Shown here piece after piece: positions 1 through 5,787 of a stretch of 14,336 nucleotides of DNA. The DNA is taken from the NCBI GenBank assembly GCA_900557255.1, contig USSA01000070.1, forward strand, positions 1-14,336, written 5' to 3'. The stretch's first letter is position 1, and each line of letters opens with the position of its first letter. The DNA comes from an uncultured Prevotella sp. GTDB lineage: Bacteria; Bacteroidota; Bacteroidia; Bacteroidales; Bacteroidaceae. A model generated the notes under the pieces. That model had not been told where the DNA came from. It worked only from the letters and a program-made list of their open reading frames with translations, and did not search any database. The translations under genes and the position numbers were made by a program.

Positions 1-876
1 CATTGCCTGATGCACGCGGTTCACGGTCTTGTTGATGGCGTGCTGCTCCAGGCGTTCGCGGCCCTGCAATCCGTCGAGTGGCTTCTCTAAGTAGTCGTCG
101 ATTGGCGCATCATAGAGGTTGCTCAGGTCTTCGCCTGTCAGCTTCTCCAGGTTCTTCACCTCTTCCTGGTACGACATGCGTACGTATGGAGCCAGATAGA
201 AGTCGAAGGCTGGGATAGCCTGACCGCCGTGCATCTCGTTCTGGCAGGTCTCGAGAGAGATACATGCCAGCACGGCTGCGGTCTCGATGCGCTTGGCAGG
301 ACGGCTTGAACCGTGACCGGCTGTGAAACCGTGGTTCAGAATCACGTCGAGCGGATGCTGCACGCAGGTGAGACTCTTGGTTGGGTAATAGTCCTTATCG
401 TGAATATGTATATAGTTGTGCATGACGGCGTCGCGTACATCCTCAGAGAGGAGGTAGTCGTCGACGAATGGTTTGGTTGTTTCTGAAGCGAACTTCATCA
501 TCATGCCGGCTGGTGTGTCGGCATTCATGTTGGCGTTTTCACGGGTGATGTCGTTGTTCTTGGCATTGACGATGCTCATGAATACGTCGCGTGTCTTCGC
601 CTTGCGGGCGATGTTACGCTGGTTACGGTATGCGATATACTTCTGGGCAACATCTTTGCGGGCACTCTTCATGAGCTCCATCTCGATGGCGTCCTGAATG
701 GCCTCAACGCTCATCTGGCTCTTGCCGCGATAAGAGATGTGGTCGGTTATCTGCTCGATAAGAGTGGTATCTTCACCCTTGTCTGTATGCAACATGGCCT
801 TGCGAATGGCTGCCATGATTTTCTGTTCGTTGAATCCAACGATGCGTCCGTCACGCTTTACTACTGTCTGGATCAT
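1..876 (-). CDS. nrdD: Anaerobic ribonucleoside-triphosphate reductase, N-terminal part (cut by window edge)
   Basis: Class III ribonucleotide reductase, which reduces NTPs to dNTPs by glycyl-radical chemistry under anoxic conditions. It needs the activase NrdG, not in the window. I translated the minus strand from the ATG at 874-876; 292 codons run open to the edge, so the C-terminal glycyl-radical part is missing. Residues 1 to about 95 form an ATP-cone: MIQTVVKRDGRIVGFNEQKI, then helices ending near KYIAYRNQRN. After it come typical NrdD segments: NMNADTPAGMMMKFASE, NYIHIHDKDYYP, SLTCVQHPLD and ETCQNEMHGGQAIPAFDFYL. The cysteines in the last two are conserved in the family. An ATP-cone implies allosteric control by ATP/dATP. 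The gene reads away from a 368-bp spacer holding its promoter and two palindromes. Family assignment is near certain. Confidence 0.96.
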   Translation of the reverse strand, partial: MIQTVVKRDGRIVGFNEQKIMAAIRKAMLHTDKGEDTTLIEQITDHISYRGKSQMSVEAIQDAIEMELMKSARKDVAQKYIAYRNQRNIARKAKTRDVFMSIVNAKNNDITRENANMNADTPAGMMMKFASETTKPFVDDYLLSEDVRDAVMHNYIHIHDKDYYPTKSLTCVQHPLDVILNHGFTAGHGSSRPAKRIETAAVLACISLETCQNEMHGGQAIPAFDFYLAPYVRMSYQEEVKNLEKLTGEDLSNLYDAPIDDYLEKPLDGLQGRERLEQHAINKTVNRVHQAM

Positions 877-967
877 TTTAGTATTACTTTTACGATTGAT
901 GTTTAAATTACTTAGTATTAAGTCATTATGACTTGAAGAGGTAGATAGGTACCTCCTTTTGACATTG

Positions 968-975
968 CAAAGATA
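968..975 (-). promoter_or_regulatory. Bacteroidetes -7 box for nrdD
   Basis: Minus-strand TATCTTTG fits the TAnnTTTG consensus exactly, about 92 bp upstream of the nrdD ATG. No clear TTG lies 19-21 bp upstream, so the promoter is one-sided and may need an activator. The 14-bp palindrome at 989-1002 lies where the -33 element would be. Confidence 0.55.
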
Positions 976-988
976 TAAAATATTTCTG

Positions 989-1002
989 AAAGTAATTACT
1001 TT
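989..1002. promoter_or_regulatory. 14-bp perfect palindrome upstream of nrdD (operator candidate)
   Basis: AAAGTAATTACTTT is a perfect inverted repeat starting 14 bp upstream of the nrdD -7 box, so it covers the -20 to -35 region. It does not match the FNR (TTGAT-N4-ATCAA) or NrdR box consensus as I know them. Binding by a dimeric regulator is inferred. Confidence 0.4.
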
Positions 1003-1060
1003 TGGACAACTTTTTTATCGTTAAAAAATATTAAGTCGCTGATAATCAGGAGGAAACGAA

Positions 1061-1078
1061 AAAGTTTTGGAAAACTTT
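1061..1078. repeat. Interrupted palindrome upstream of nrdD
   Basis: AAAGTTTTGGAAAACTTT has 8-bp arms around GG. Its outer bases (AAAGT/ACTTT) are the same as in the palindrome at 989-1002, and the centres lie 74 bp apart, about seven helical turns. It could be a second operator half or a weak hairpin. The rest of the non-coding stretch 877-1244 shows nothing else beyond the nrdD promoter and the coaW terminator. Confidence 0.35.
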
Positions 1079-1196
1079 GACAAATTTCTGTTTTCCGAAA
1101 CGTTTAAGTTGTTATCTATCAGCGTGTTGCGCATTTTGTGCGCTTGTGTGCGATTTTCCCTTGTTGTCTGTGCTTTGTGACAGGATGGAGAAAGCA

Positions 1197-1235
1197 AATC
1201 GCCGCAACGCCCGTGTATAGGGCATTGCGGCGATT
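1197..1235 (-). terminator. Terminator of the transporter-coaW unit
   Basis: An inverted repeat with arms of about 16 bp (AATCGCCGCAA pairing with TTGCGGCGATT, then GCCC with GGGC after one mismatch) lies 10 bp after the coaW stop. On the minus strand it is followed by TTTGCTTTCT, a broken T-run. The stem is strong and the tail only moderate. Confidence 0.7.
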
Positions 1236-1244
1236 CGGGGGTGA

Positions 1245-2078
1245 TTATTTCGTTTGTCGCTTATAGTCGAGCGCAGCTCCGATGGCGGTGCAGAATTCCG
1301 AGTATTTCGGTATCCTGAATCTCACTCCGTAGAGTTTCTCCATAGCTGGGAACACCTCGCGGCATTGCGGCAGCAGAGTGAGGTTGCCGATGAGCACGAA
1401 ATCCTTGATGCCCGATTCGAGCGATGAGAGGATGGTAGCCGAGCCTATCGACTGCAGCACCATCCAGATGAGTCCCATGGCGATGTCTTCGCGCGAAGCG
1501 TTGGCCTTGGCGTTGCTGAAGAGCGATGCGGTGGCGTTCATCGGGAGTCCGGGCAGAGGCTTGGCGCTGATGTCGCCTATCAGCAGGTTTATCTTGCTCA
1601 CGTCGCCGTCCTTGGCGAGGTTGATAATCTGCTTGATGTCATCGGTCTTGAGCATGATGCGGCTCAGTCCTGCCAGGGTTCCGCCGCCTATGCCGATGCC
1701 TCCGATGTGCCTTATCTCGTTGTCATCGCATTTTACGAGCGATGTACCGGTTCCCATGCTCACCACAATCATGCGGTCGAGCTTGCTTTCATATCGGGCG
1801 CCCAGTCCGTCGGCCACGAACTCCTCGCTCTTCGAGGTAGGCAGTCCGTAGATGGGCTCGTCGATATAGGCAGAACCTACGCCTGTGAGCATCACCTGTT
1901 CTACATCGCTCAGCGCAATCTTGTTGTCGTGAAGATACTTGCCGAAGGCTCCGTAGAGCGAGGTGATAGGGTCGGTGGCCTTGATGCGGATGGGGCTTAC
2001 CACCACGCCGCTTTCATCAATACCCACAATCTTGGTCGTAGAGATGCCTACGTCGATTCCTATAACAATCTTTTTCAT
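1245..2078 (-). CDS. coaW: Type II pantothenate kinase
   Basis: Predicted to phosphorylate pantothenate to 4'-phosphopantothenate, the first step of coenzyme A synthesis, in the cytoplasm. The 277-residue protein has the actin-like ATPase fold of the Fumble/CoaW family. Residues 7-18 (GIDVGISTTKIV) are the phosphate-1 loop; MIVVSMGTGTSLV near residues 103-115 is the phosphate-2 segment; GGIGIGGGTLAGL near 126-138 is the glycine-rich loop; a C-terminal SEFCTAIGAAL closes the fold. Length matches bacterial type II enzymes. The start is supported by AAAGGA just upstream. It lies 45 bp after the transporter gene on the same strand and ends at a terminator, so the two are probably co-transcribed. 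A related BadF/BadG-type ATPase is the main alternative, but the motifs favour CoaW. Confidence 0.9.
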   Translation of the reverse strand: MKKIVIGIDVGISTTKIVGIDESGVVVSPIRIKATDPITSLYGAFGKYLHDNKIALSDVEQVMLTGVGSAYIDEPIYGLPTSKSEEFVADGLGARYESKLDRMIVVSMGTGTSLVKCDDNEIRHIGGIGIGGGTLAGLSRIMLKTDDIKQIINLAKDGDVSKINLLIGDISAKPLPGLPMNATASLFSNAKANASREDIAMGLIWMVLQSIGSATILSSLESGIKDFVLIGNLTLLPQCREVFPAMEKLYGVRFRIPKYSEFCTAIGAALDYKRQTK

Positions 2079-2123
2079 TCCTTTATATATATAATAATGT
2101 GTATTTTCGCAGATGATGCCCCT

Positions 2124-3590
2124 TTAGAGCACGCCCATCTTGCAGAAGGTGATGAGCACGGCGTAGCCCACAATCATGCTCAGCACGCCCACCGTAAGAC
2201 CTGCCTTCACCATGTCGGTCTGCTGGATGAGTCCGGTAGAGTAGGCGATGGCGTTAGGAGGGGTTGAGATAGGCAGCGACATGGCGCAGCTGGCCGATAC
2301 CGCTACTCCGATAAGGATGGTAGAGGTGCCGCCGATGGTGTTGAGCTTGTCGCCCATGCCGGCGCATACCACCGTAAGGATTGGGATGAGCAGGGCGGCG
2401 GTGGCGGTGTTGGAGATGAAGTTACTCAGGATGAAGCATACCAGTCCGGATACAATCATGATGACCAGCGGATTGAATTCTGCAAACGGAATGCTCTTTA
2501 CGGCTGCCTCGGCAAGACCGGTGCCGTTCATCGCCAATCCGAGGGCGAATCCGCCTGCCACCATCCAGATGACAGCCCAGTCAATCTCCTTCAGGTCCTT
2601 GGCTGTAACCACTCCCGTAAGGGCGAATATGGCGATAGGGAGCATGGCCACGGTGTTGGCGTTGATGCCCAGCTGCTTGCCGAATACCCAGAGCACGATG
2701 GTTGCGAGGAAGGTGACGGCCACTACCGTGGTGCGCCAGTTGTGCTGCATGTTGCCCTCGATATTGAGCTCGATGGTCTTGGCAGAGAATGGGAACATCT
2801 TGCGGATGATGACCCATGCCATCAGGAGCATGATGAGCACCATAGGGGCCATGATCAGCATCCAGTCGCCGAAGCTGAGACCCAGGTTGAGTCCTGCAGG
2901 GTCGTTCAATACCTTGAAGGCGAAGGCGTTAGGAGGGGTTCCGATAGGGGTACCCATACCGCCCAGGTTGGCTCCGATAGGAATGGCCATGGTGAGCGCC
3001 ACGCGACCCTTGCCCGAAGGCGGCATTGATTTGAACACCGGTGTGAGGAAGGTGAGCATCATGGCGGCGGTGGCTGTATTTGAGATGAACATCGAGAAGA
3101 TGCCGGTGATGAGCATGAAACCCAGCAGCACGTTCTCAGAACGCTTGCCGAATGGCGCAATCAGGGCCTTCGCCATCATCACGTCGAGTCCGCTCTTGGT
3201 AGCGGCTATGGCGAGCACGAAACCGCCCAGGAAGAGGATGATGGTAGGGTCGGCGAAGCACGCCATCACACCCTGATAGTCGAGCAGCTTGCCCATCTCT
3301 GCCTCCGAACCTTGCATGATCTTAAAGGCGGAGTCGCTGACGAAGAACAGCAGCACGAAGATGATCACTACGCTGGTTGCCCATGCCGGTATGGCCTCGG
3401 TGAGCCAGAGCATCACGGCCATGACGAAGATGGCGATGACGCGCTGCTGCACAATGGTGAGCCCGTCGATGCCGAAGCTGTCGATGGGCAGGTTCCAGAC
3501 GATAACGGTAAGCAGAGCCGTTATGAGAAACAGCAATGCTTTCTTGCGATTAAAATCGCCATTCAATACTTTCTTTACAGTTTCTTGCAT
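2124..3590 (-). CDS. DASS (SLC13) family sodium-coupled anion symporter
   Basis: Inner-membrane transporter of the divalent anion:sodium symporter family, which takes up C4-dicarboxylates, citrate or sulfate with sodium. The 488-residue protein has many hydrophobic segments and the duplicated signature: SNTATAAMMLTFLTPV near residue 170 and SNTATAALLIPIL near 393, each followed downstream by a proline-asparagine loop, GTPIGTPPNAFAF near 213 and SLPISTPPNAIAYSTG near 439. In known structures these SNT and TPPN loops form the sodium and substrate sites. Both repeats are complete, so the protein should be functional. It has its own promoter 31-61 bp upstream and leads the unit with coaW. The substrate cannot be read from sequence. 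Dicarboxylate is the usual guess; transport of a pantothenate-pathway anion is speculative. Confidence 0.9.
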   Translation of the reverse strand: MQETVKKVLNGDFNRKKALLFLITALLTVIVWNLPIDSFGIDGLTIVQQRVIAIFVMAVMLWLTEAIPAWATSVVIIFVLLFFVSDSAFKIMQGSEAEMGKLLDYQGVMACFADPTIILFLGGFVLAIAATKSGLDVMMAKALIAPFGKRSENVLLGFMLITGIFSMFISNTATAAMMLTFLTPVFKSMPPSGKGRVALTMAIPIGANLGGMGTPIGTPPNAFAFKVLNDPAGLNLGLSFGDWMLIMAPMVLIMLLMAWVIIRKMFPFSAKTIELNIEGNMQHNWRTTVVAVTFLATIVLWVFGKQLGINANTVAMLPIAIFALTGVVTAKDLKEIDWAVIWMVAGGFALGLAMNGTGLAEAAVKSIPFAEFNPLVIMIVSGLVCFILSNFISNTATAALLIPILTVVCAGMGDKLNTIGGTSTILIGVAVSASCAMSLPISTPPNAIAYSTGLIQQTDMVKAGLTVGVLSMIVGYAVLITFCKMGVL

Positions 3591-3620
3591 TATCTTTCTG
3601 TCTTAAGGGTTATTTTCTTG

Positions 3621-3651
3621 CAAAAATAAGTGTTTTTTTTGTATTTTGCAA
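3621..3651 (-). promoter_or_regulatory. Promoter of the transporter-coaW unit
   Basis: Minus strand: TTG (3649-3651), 20 bp, TATTTTTG (3621-3628), an exact TAnnTTTG. The start of transcription would fall near 3614, giving a leader of about 24 nt. It is arranged divergently with the plus-strand promoter at 3691-3720. Confidence 0.7.
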
Positions 3652-3690
3652 GTTTTTTTGCAGAAATAGTGAAAAAAATGCCGAAAAATG

Positions 3691-3720
3691 TTGTTGTTTC
3701 AAGAAAAAATGCTATATTTG
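3691..3720 (+). promoter_or_regulatory. Promoter of the small membrane protein gene
   Basis: TTG (3691-3693), 19 bp, TATATTTG (3713-3720), an exact -7 box. Transcription would start near 3727, giving a leader of about 100 nt with a hairpin at its beginning. Confidence 0.72.
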
Positions 3721-3730
3721 CAGCGGTTTT

Positions 3731-3749
3731 ACCGATAACAGCTATCGGT
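3731..3749 (+). promoter_or_regulatory. 5' leader hairpin with a 10-codon mini-ORF downstream
   Basis: ACCGATA (3731-3737) pairs with TATCGGT (3743-3749) around a 5-nt loop, directly after the expected transcript start. Behind it lies a 10-codon reading frame (3751-3783, MPENMKTSEG) and a weaker pairing of CCTCG (3770-3774) with CGGGG (3786-3790). A structured or attenuating leader is possible. No known riboswitch class fits. Confidence 0.4.
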
Positions 3750-3829
3750 GATGCCTGAAAACATGAAGACCTCGGAAGGGTGATTCGGGGAACCTGATAT
3801 GTCTAATGAATAAATAAGGAGATAAAGAA

Positions 3830-4117
3830 ATGAACAAGTCTATAGTATTTATCATCATCCTGCTCGTGATAGTTCTCTCTATCATTGTATCGCAGTACTT
3901 CCACAAGCGCCACCATGAATATAAGATGGCAGACATCGAGAAGGCTATCCGCAAGGCTTATCCTAAGGGTATAGGCTCGATAAGCAAGGAAGAACTGGTA
4001 ACAGCTGTGAAGAAATACTTCCACTGTTCGGCGAAGGAGGCTCATTATATAATAGGTGTAGCCCGCCGCAAGAAGCTGGTTGATATCGCTGCAGAATATG
4101 TTACCATCATGTTTTGA
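3830..4117 (+). CDS. Small single-pass membrane protein, unknown function
   Basis: 95 residues, not recognised as a named family. Residues 4-23 (SIVFIIILLVIVLSIIVSQY) are one strongly hydrophobic helix. A basic, histidine-rich junction (HKRHHEYK) and a soluble domain of about 65 residues follow, with mixed helices rich in K and R (IEKAIRKAYPKG, KEELVTAVKKYFHCSAKEAHYII). By the positive-inside rule the C-terminal domain should be cytoplasmic, and it could be a small helix-turn-helix-like fold. AAGGAGATAAAG lies just upstream of the ATG, so the start is well supported. It is a single gene with its own promoter. I give no function. Confidence 0.75.
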   Translation: MNKSIVFIIILLVIVLSIIVSQYFHKRHHEYKMADIEKAIRKAYPKGIGSISKEELVTAVKKYFHCSAKEAHYIIGVARRKKLVDIAAEYVTIMF

Positions 4118-4189
4118 AATAAGGTAAAAACATTAAATATGCTTTAGCCGTGAGGCTGAATCACTTTGAAAAAAAAGTATTATTTATTT

Positions 4190-4350
4190 GAGGCACAAAG
4201 GATTGTTAATGACATGCTGATTCCGTAAGGGGAAAGGTGGGTTAGCATGTTGTATTCGGGCGTCTGGTATGGTACATTGCGTAAACAATTTAACTGCCAG
4301 ACAAAGTTTACCCTCCCTAGGACTTTTTAAGACCTGGGGAGGGTTTTACT
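4190..4350 (+). ncRNA. Candidate structured small RNA between convergent genes
   Basis: Three successive hairpins are visible. ACATGCT (4212-4218) pairs with AGCATGT (4244-4250), enclosing TTCC/GGAA (4221-4224 with 4231-4234). GTCTGG (4262-4267) pairs with CCAGAC (4297-4302), enclosing ATTG/CAAT (4276-4279 with 4286-4289). The third is the terminator at 4310-4344. ATTGTT (4203-4208) could alternatively pair with AACAAT near 4284-4289. No convincing promoter is seen; TTTATTTG at 4183-4190 is a weak -7 box. It may instead be the 3' UTR of the preceding gene. The 5' boundary is uncertain. Confidence 0.45.
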
Positions 4351-4353
4351 TTT
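4310..4353 (+). terminator. Strong rho-independent terminator, possibly bidirectional
   Basis: ACCCTCCCTAGG (4310-4321) pairs with CCTGGGGAGGGT (4333-4344), twelve pairs with one T-G, around a loop holding CTTTTTAAG. The plus strand continues with TTTTACTTTT. On the minus strand the tail is AAACTTTG, so it could also stop the HU-like gene, less efficiently. Confidence 0.85.
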
Positions 4354-4368
4354 CAGGCTCAGCACCTT

Positions 4369-4911
4369 TTATTCAAGTCCATCGCCGCTGTTTTCGCTTC
4401 CGGTTCCGCCAGTAGAATCGCCGCCCGATGGATTATCGCCTCCGGATGGATTATCGCCTCCGGATGGGGTAGTAGGAGGCGTATCGGTAGAGGTAACCTG
4501 CTTCACCACCTTGCCGTTTCGGTCGTAGCAGGTGATGTTGACGGAAGTCTCTTCGAGTTCCTTCTTGATGTCGGTGTTAGGCACGAAGATGATGTATCGG
4601 CGGGTGATGAGGTTGGCGCTCACCTTGTTCACATCCTCAACGGCGGTAGAGTTAAGACCGAATCGGAGGCTGCCCAGTCCTGGCACAGCCACGCTGTGGC
4701 CCTCGGTGGCCCATGCAGCAATCACTTCGCCAATGGCAGCCCATCCGGCGTTGATCACCGCCTTAGGCAATCCGCTGCGAACGGCGGCTTCTTCTATCAC
4801 CTTCGTGGCGTTGAGCTGGCTGTAGAGTTCAGCCTGCATCACGAATGCCCACTTTTGCTTACCTTTTTCGAACGCTACGTTGCGCTCAATAGCTTTTACT
4901 TTAATACCCAT
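4369..4911 (-). CDS. HU-related DNA-binding protein with low-complexity tail
   Basis: 180 residues. Residues 1 to about 125 match the HU-related family widespread in Bacteroidetes: a short N-terminal extension (IKVKAIERNV), then the histone-like core with helices (VIEEAAVRSGLPKAVINAGW) and the segment VAVPGLGSLRFGL. Such proteins bind DNA as dimers and can bend it. After residue 145 the tail is only P, S, G, D, N, T and E, built on repeats of NPSGGD, acidic and disordered. The repeat is also visible in DNA (18-bp units). The gene follows smalltalk by 37 bp and shares its promoter. No clear ribosome binding site is seen at the ATG. The family is secure; the role is not, though these genes sit beside DUF3987/primase genes in other genomes. 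Confidence 0.88.
   Translation of the reverse strand: MGIKVKAIERNVAFEKGKQKWAFVMQAELYSQLNATKVIEEAAVRSGLPKAVINAGWAAIGEVIAAWATEGHSVAVPGLGSLRFGLNSTAVEDVNKVSANLITRRYIIFVPNTDIKKELEETSVNITCYDRNGKVVKQVTSTDTPPTTPSGGDNPSGGDNPSGGDSTGGTGSENSGDGLE
4427..4462. repeat. Two perfect 18-bp tandem units in the HU tail
   Basis: The unit GATGGATTATCGCCTCCG occurs at 4427-4444 and 4445-4462, with partial copies on both sides. It encodes the NPSGGD repeats on the minus strand. Exact identity at DNA level suggests recent slippage, so copy number may vary between strains. Confidence 0.85.
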
Positions 4912-4948
4912 AATTCAAATCGTTTTTTTAATGGTTAAACAAATCAGT

Positions 4949-5041
4949 TTACATGCAGCTGGTAACACCGAGCGTGGTGCCTACGGCAGTAAGTACAGCG
5001 ATAATTACCTGCAAGATAGTTTTCCAAACTTCCTTTTTCAT
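4949..5041 (-). CDS. Smalltalk protein (30 aa)
   Basis: A tiny gene too short for usual ORF calling. The minus-strand ATG at 5039-5041 gives MKKEVWKTILQVIIAVLTAV, then GTTLGVTSCM and stop. This matches the Bacteroidetes smalltalk family (about 30-35 residues; KKE.WK..LQ..IAVLTA.GTTLG..SC), which is found next to HU-related proteins. The residues form one hydrophobic helix (ILQVIIAVLTAVGTTLGV) with a lysine start and a cysteine near the end, so it is probably membrane-associated. It is not a classical lipoprotein, because the cysteine comes last. GAAAGGAAAAAG lies upstream. It is the first gene of a unit with the HU-like gene. Its function is unknown in the family. Confidence 0.88.
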   Translation of the reverse strand: MKKEVWKTILQVIIAVLTAVGTTLGVTSCM

Positions 5042-5171
5042 TTTCTTTTTCCTTTCTTTTTTTAGAGGTTCAACATTTAGAAAGAGATTGGGCAGGTGTG
5101 CACCCCTGTCGTTTTCCTCTCCGTTTTTTAGTGGTTAATTTCCCATTTGCCGTTCTTAATGAATGACAGTG

Positions 5172-5202
5172 CAAAGATACAACATTTTTCTCTGAAAAAC
5201 AA
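5172..5202 (-). promoter_or_regulatory. Promoter of the smalltalk-HU unit
   Basis: Minus strand: TTG (5200-5202), 20 bp, TATCTTTG (5172-5179), exact -7 box. The start would be near 5165, leaving a long leader of about 125 nt to smalltalk. The leader holds a small hairpin (CAGG and CCTG around GGTGCACA, near 5093-5108). Two 22-bp direct repeats lie just upstream of the -33 element. Confidence 0.72.
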
Positions 5203-5205
5203 TAG

Positions 5206-5249
5206 TTGTCCCGAATCACGTGCATCCTTGTCCCGAATCACGAGCATTC
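5206..5249. repeat. Two-copy 22-bp tandem repeat upstream of the smalltalk promoter
   Basis: TTGTCCCGAATCACG occurs at 5206-5220 and 5228-5242, each followed by a near-identical 7-bp remainder (TGCATCC, AGCATTC). The period is 22 bp, two helical turns, and the array begins 4 bp beyond the -33 element, as expected for activator or operator sites. The core GTCCCGA reappears in the second array at 5483-5592. Confidence 0.7.
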
Positions 5250-5281
5250 CTCCCTCATTAATCATGTATTTGCTTGACGCC

Positions 5282-5485
5282 ACACGCCCTGAAAGGGCAG
5301 AAGCTCCTAGCCCAGGGCAACGCCCTGGGTTTTAAGGATGTAGCCAATACGCCCTGTAAGGGCAAAAGCTTTATATTTTTTGCTTGAGGTTTTAAAGCTT
5401 TTGCCCTTACAGGGCGCCGGGATTGCGTCAATAGCTACCCAGGGCGTTGCCCTGGGCTAGGAGCTTCTGCCCTTTCAGGGCGTGT
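5282..5485. repeat. 204-bp nested palindrome
   Basis: The arms 5282-5330 and 5437-5485 are perfectly complementary over 49 bp (outer end ACACGCCCTGAAAGGGC). Nested inside, 5350-5373 and 5393-5416 are complementary over 24 bp (CGCCCTGTAAGGGCAAAAGC) around a 19-bp loop. The arms also hold shorter palindromes: CCCTGAAAGGG, CCCAGGGCAACGCCCTGGG. The short units look like repeats common in Bacteroidetes intergenic DNA. No coding gene lies here. The non-coding stretch 5042-6033 is otherwise filled by the promoters, tandem arrays and inverted repeat listed separately. Confidence 0.92.
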
Positions 5486-5592
5486 CCCAACGTACCGCCA
5501 ACTGCGTCCCGATGTATCGCCATCTACGTCCCGATGTACCGCCATCTACGTCCCGACGTATCGCCATCTGCGTCGGGACGTGGCTGGTGGTG
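5483..5592. repeat. 22-bp tandem array, four units plus one diverged
   Basis: The units start at 5483, 5505, 5527, 5549 and 5571. Units 2-4 follow CGTCCCGAYGTAYCGCCATC; unit 1 differs at a few bases; unit 5 is diverged. CGTCCCGACG (5549-5558) and CGTCGGGACG (5571-5580) form a 10-bp inverted repeat, and CGTGGC (5579-5584) pairs with GCCACG (5597-5602). The constant 22-bp period resembles iterons. There are no spacers, so it is not a CRISPR array. Confidence 0.85.
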
Positions 5593-5670
5593 CGTCGCCA
5601 CGCAGTTTTGGGGGCATCGGGCGCACAGTAACTTGCTATGTGGGTTAGCTGGTTGATAGGAGGAAAGGCA

Positions 5671-5712
5671 AAAATGTGAATGTGAATGTGAATTTGAAAT
5701 GTTTTTCAATGT
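5671..5712 (+). repeat. Left arm of 41-bp inverted repeat (copy 1 of a three-copy element)
   Basis: Contains GTGAATGTGAATTTGAAATG. It is complementary to 5856-5897: 31 bp perfect, then a further 11 bp with three mismatches. It is also a direct repeat of 11611-11646 (2 differences in 36). The three copies bracket the accessory block. Confidence 0.85.
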
Positions 5713-5739
5713 TACCTGAAGGAGAAGCGTATAATCGTG

Positions 5740-5771
5740 TTTAAGTAATAGTAGCCATTATAATAGGTTTA
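5740..5771 (+). promoter_or_regulatory. Weak promoter-like pair inside the inverted-repeat segment
   Basis: TTTA (5740-5743), 20 bp, TAGGTTTA (5764-5771): each box is one base from consensus and the spacing is right. It lies between the inverted arms and reads toward the unknown gene at 6034. Only the spacing makes it worth listing. Confidence 0.25.
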
Positions 5772-5787
5772 TATTATATATATAATA
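5772..5787. repeat. 16-bp A/T palindrome followed by CG alternation
   Basis: TATTATATATATAATA is a perfect palindrome. A few bases later comes CGCGCGCG (from about 5793). The pairing of an easily melted site with a Z-DNA-prone run lies in the middle of the inverted-repeat segment. A duplex-unwinding role is a guess. Confidence 0.5.

Noticed and set aside
1378..2267. Plus-strand reading frames opposite coaW
   Set aside because: Antisense shadows of a clear type II pantothenate kinase; no ribosome binding site or recognisable protein.
2248..3276. Long plus-strand reading frame of 342 codons opposite the transporter gene
   Set aside because: It is the antisense frame of a well-supported DASS gene, has no family resemblance and arises from the codon bias of the real gene.
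3745..3815. TPP riboswitch
   Set aside because: AACCTGATATGTCTAATG resembles the 3' half of the TPP motif, but the CTGAGA element and the P2/P3 arrangement are missing and the gene is not thiamine-related.
5282..5485. Insertion sequence ends
   Set aside because: The inverted arms enclose only about 106 bp with no transposase frame; at most it could be a non-autonomous element.
5483..5592. CRISPR array
   Set aside because: The 22-bp units are contiguous without unique spacers, and no cas gene is nearby.
5147..5709. Short reading frames across the repeat region
   Set aside because: They translate palindromes and tandem repeats (for example PERAEAPSPGQRPG) and have no coding character.
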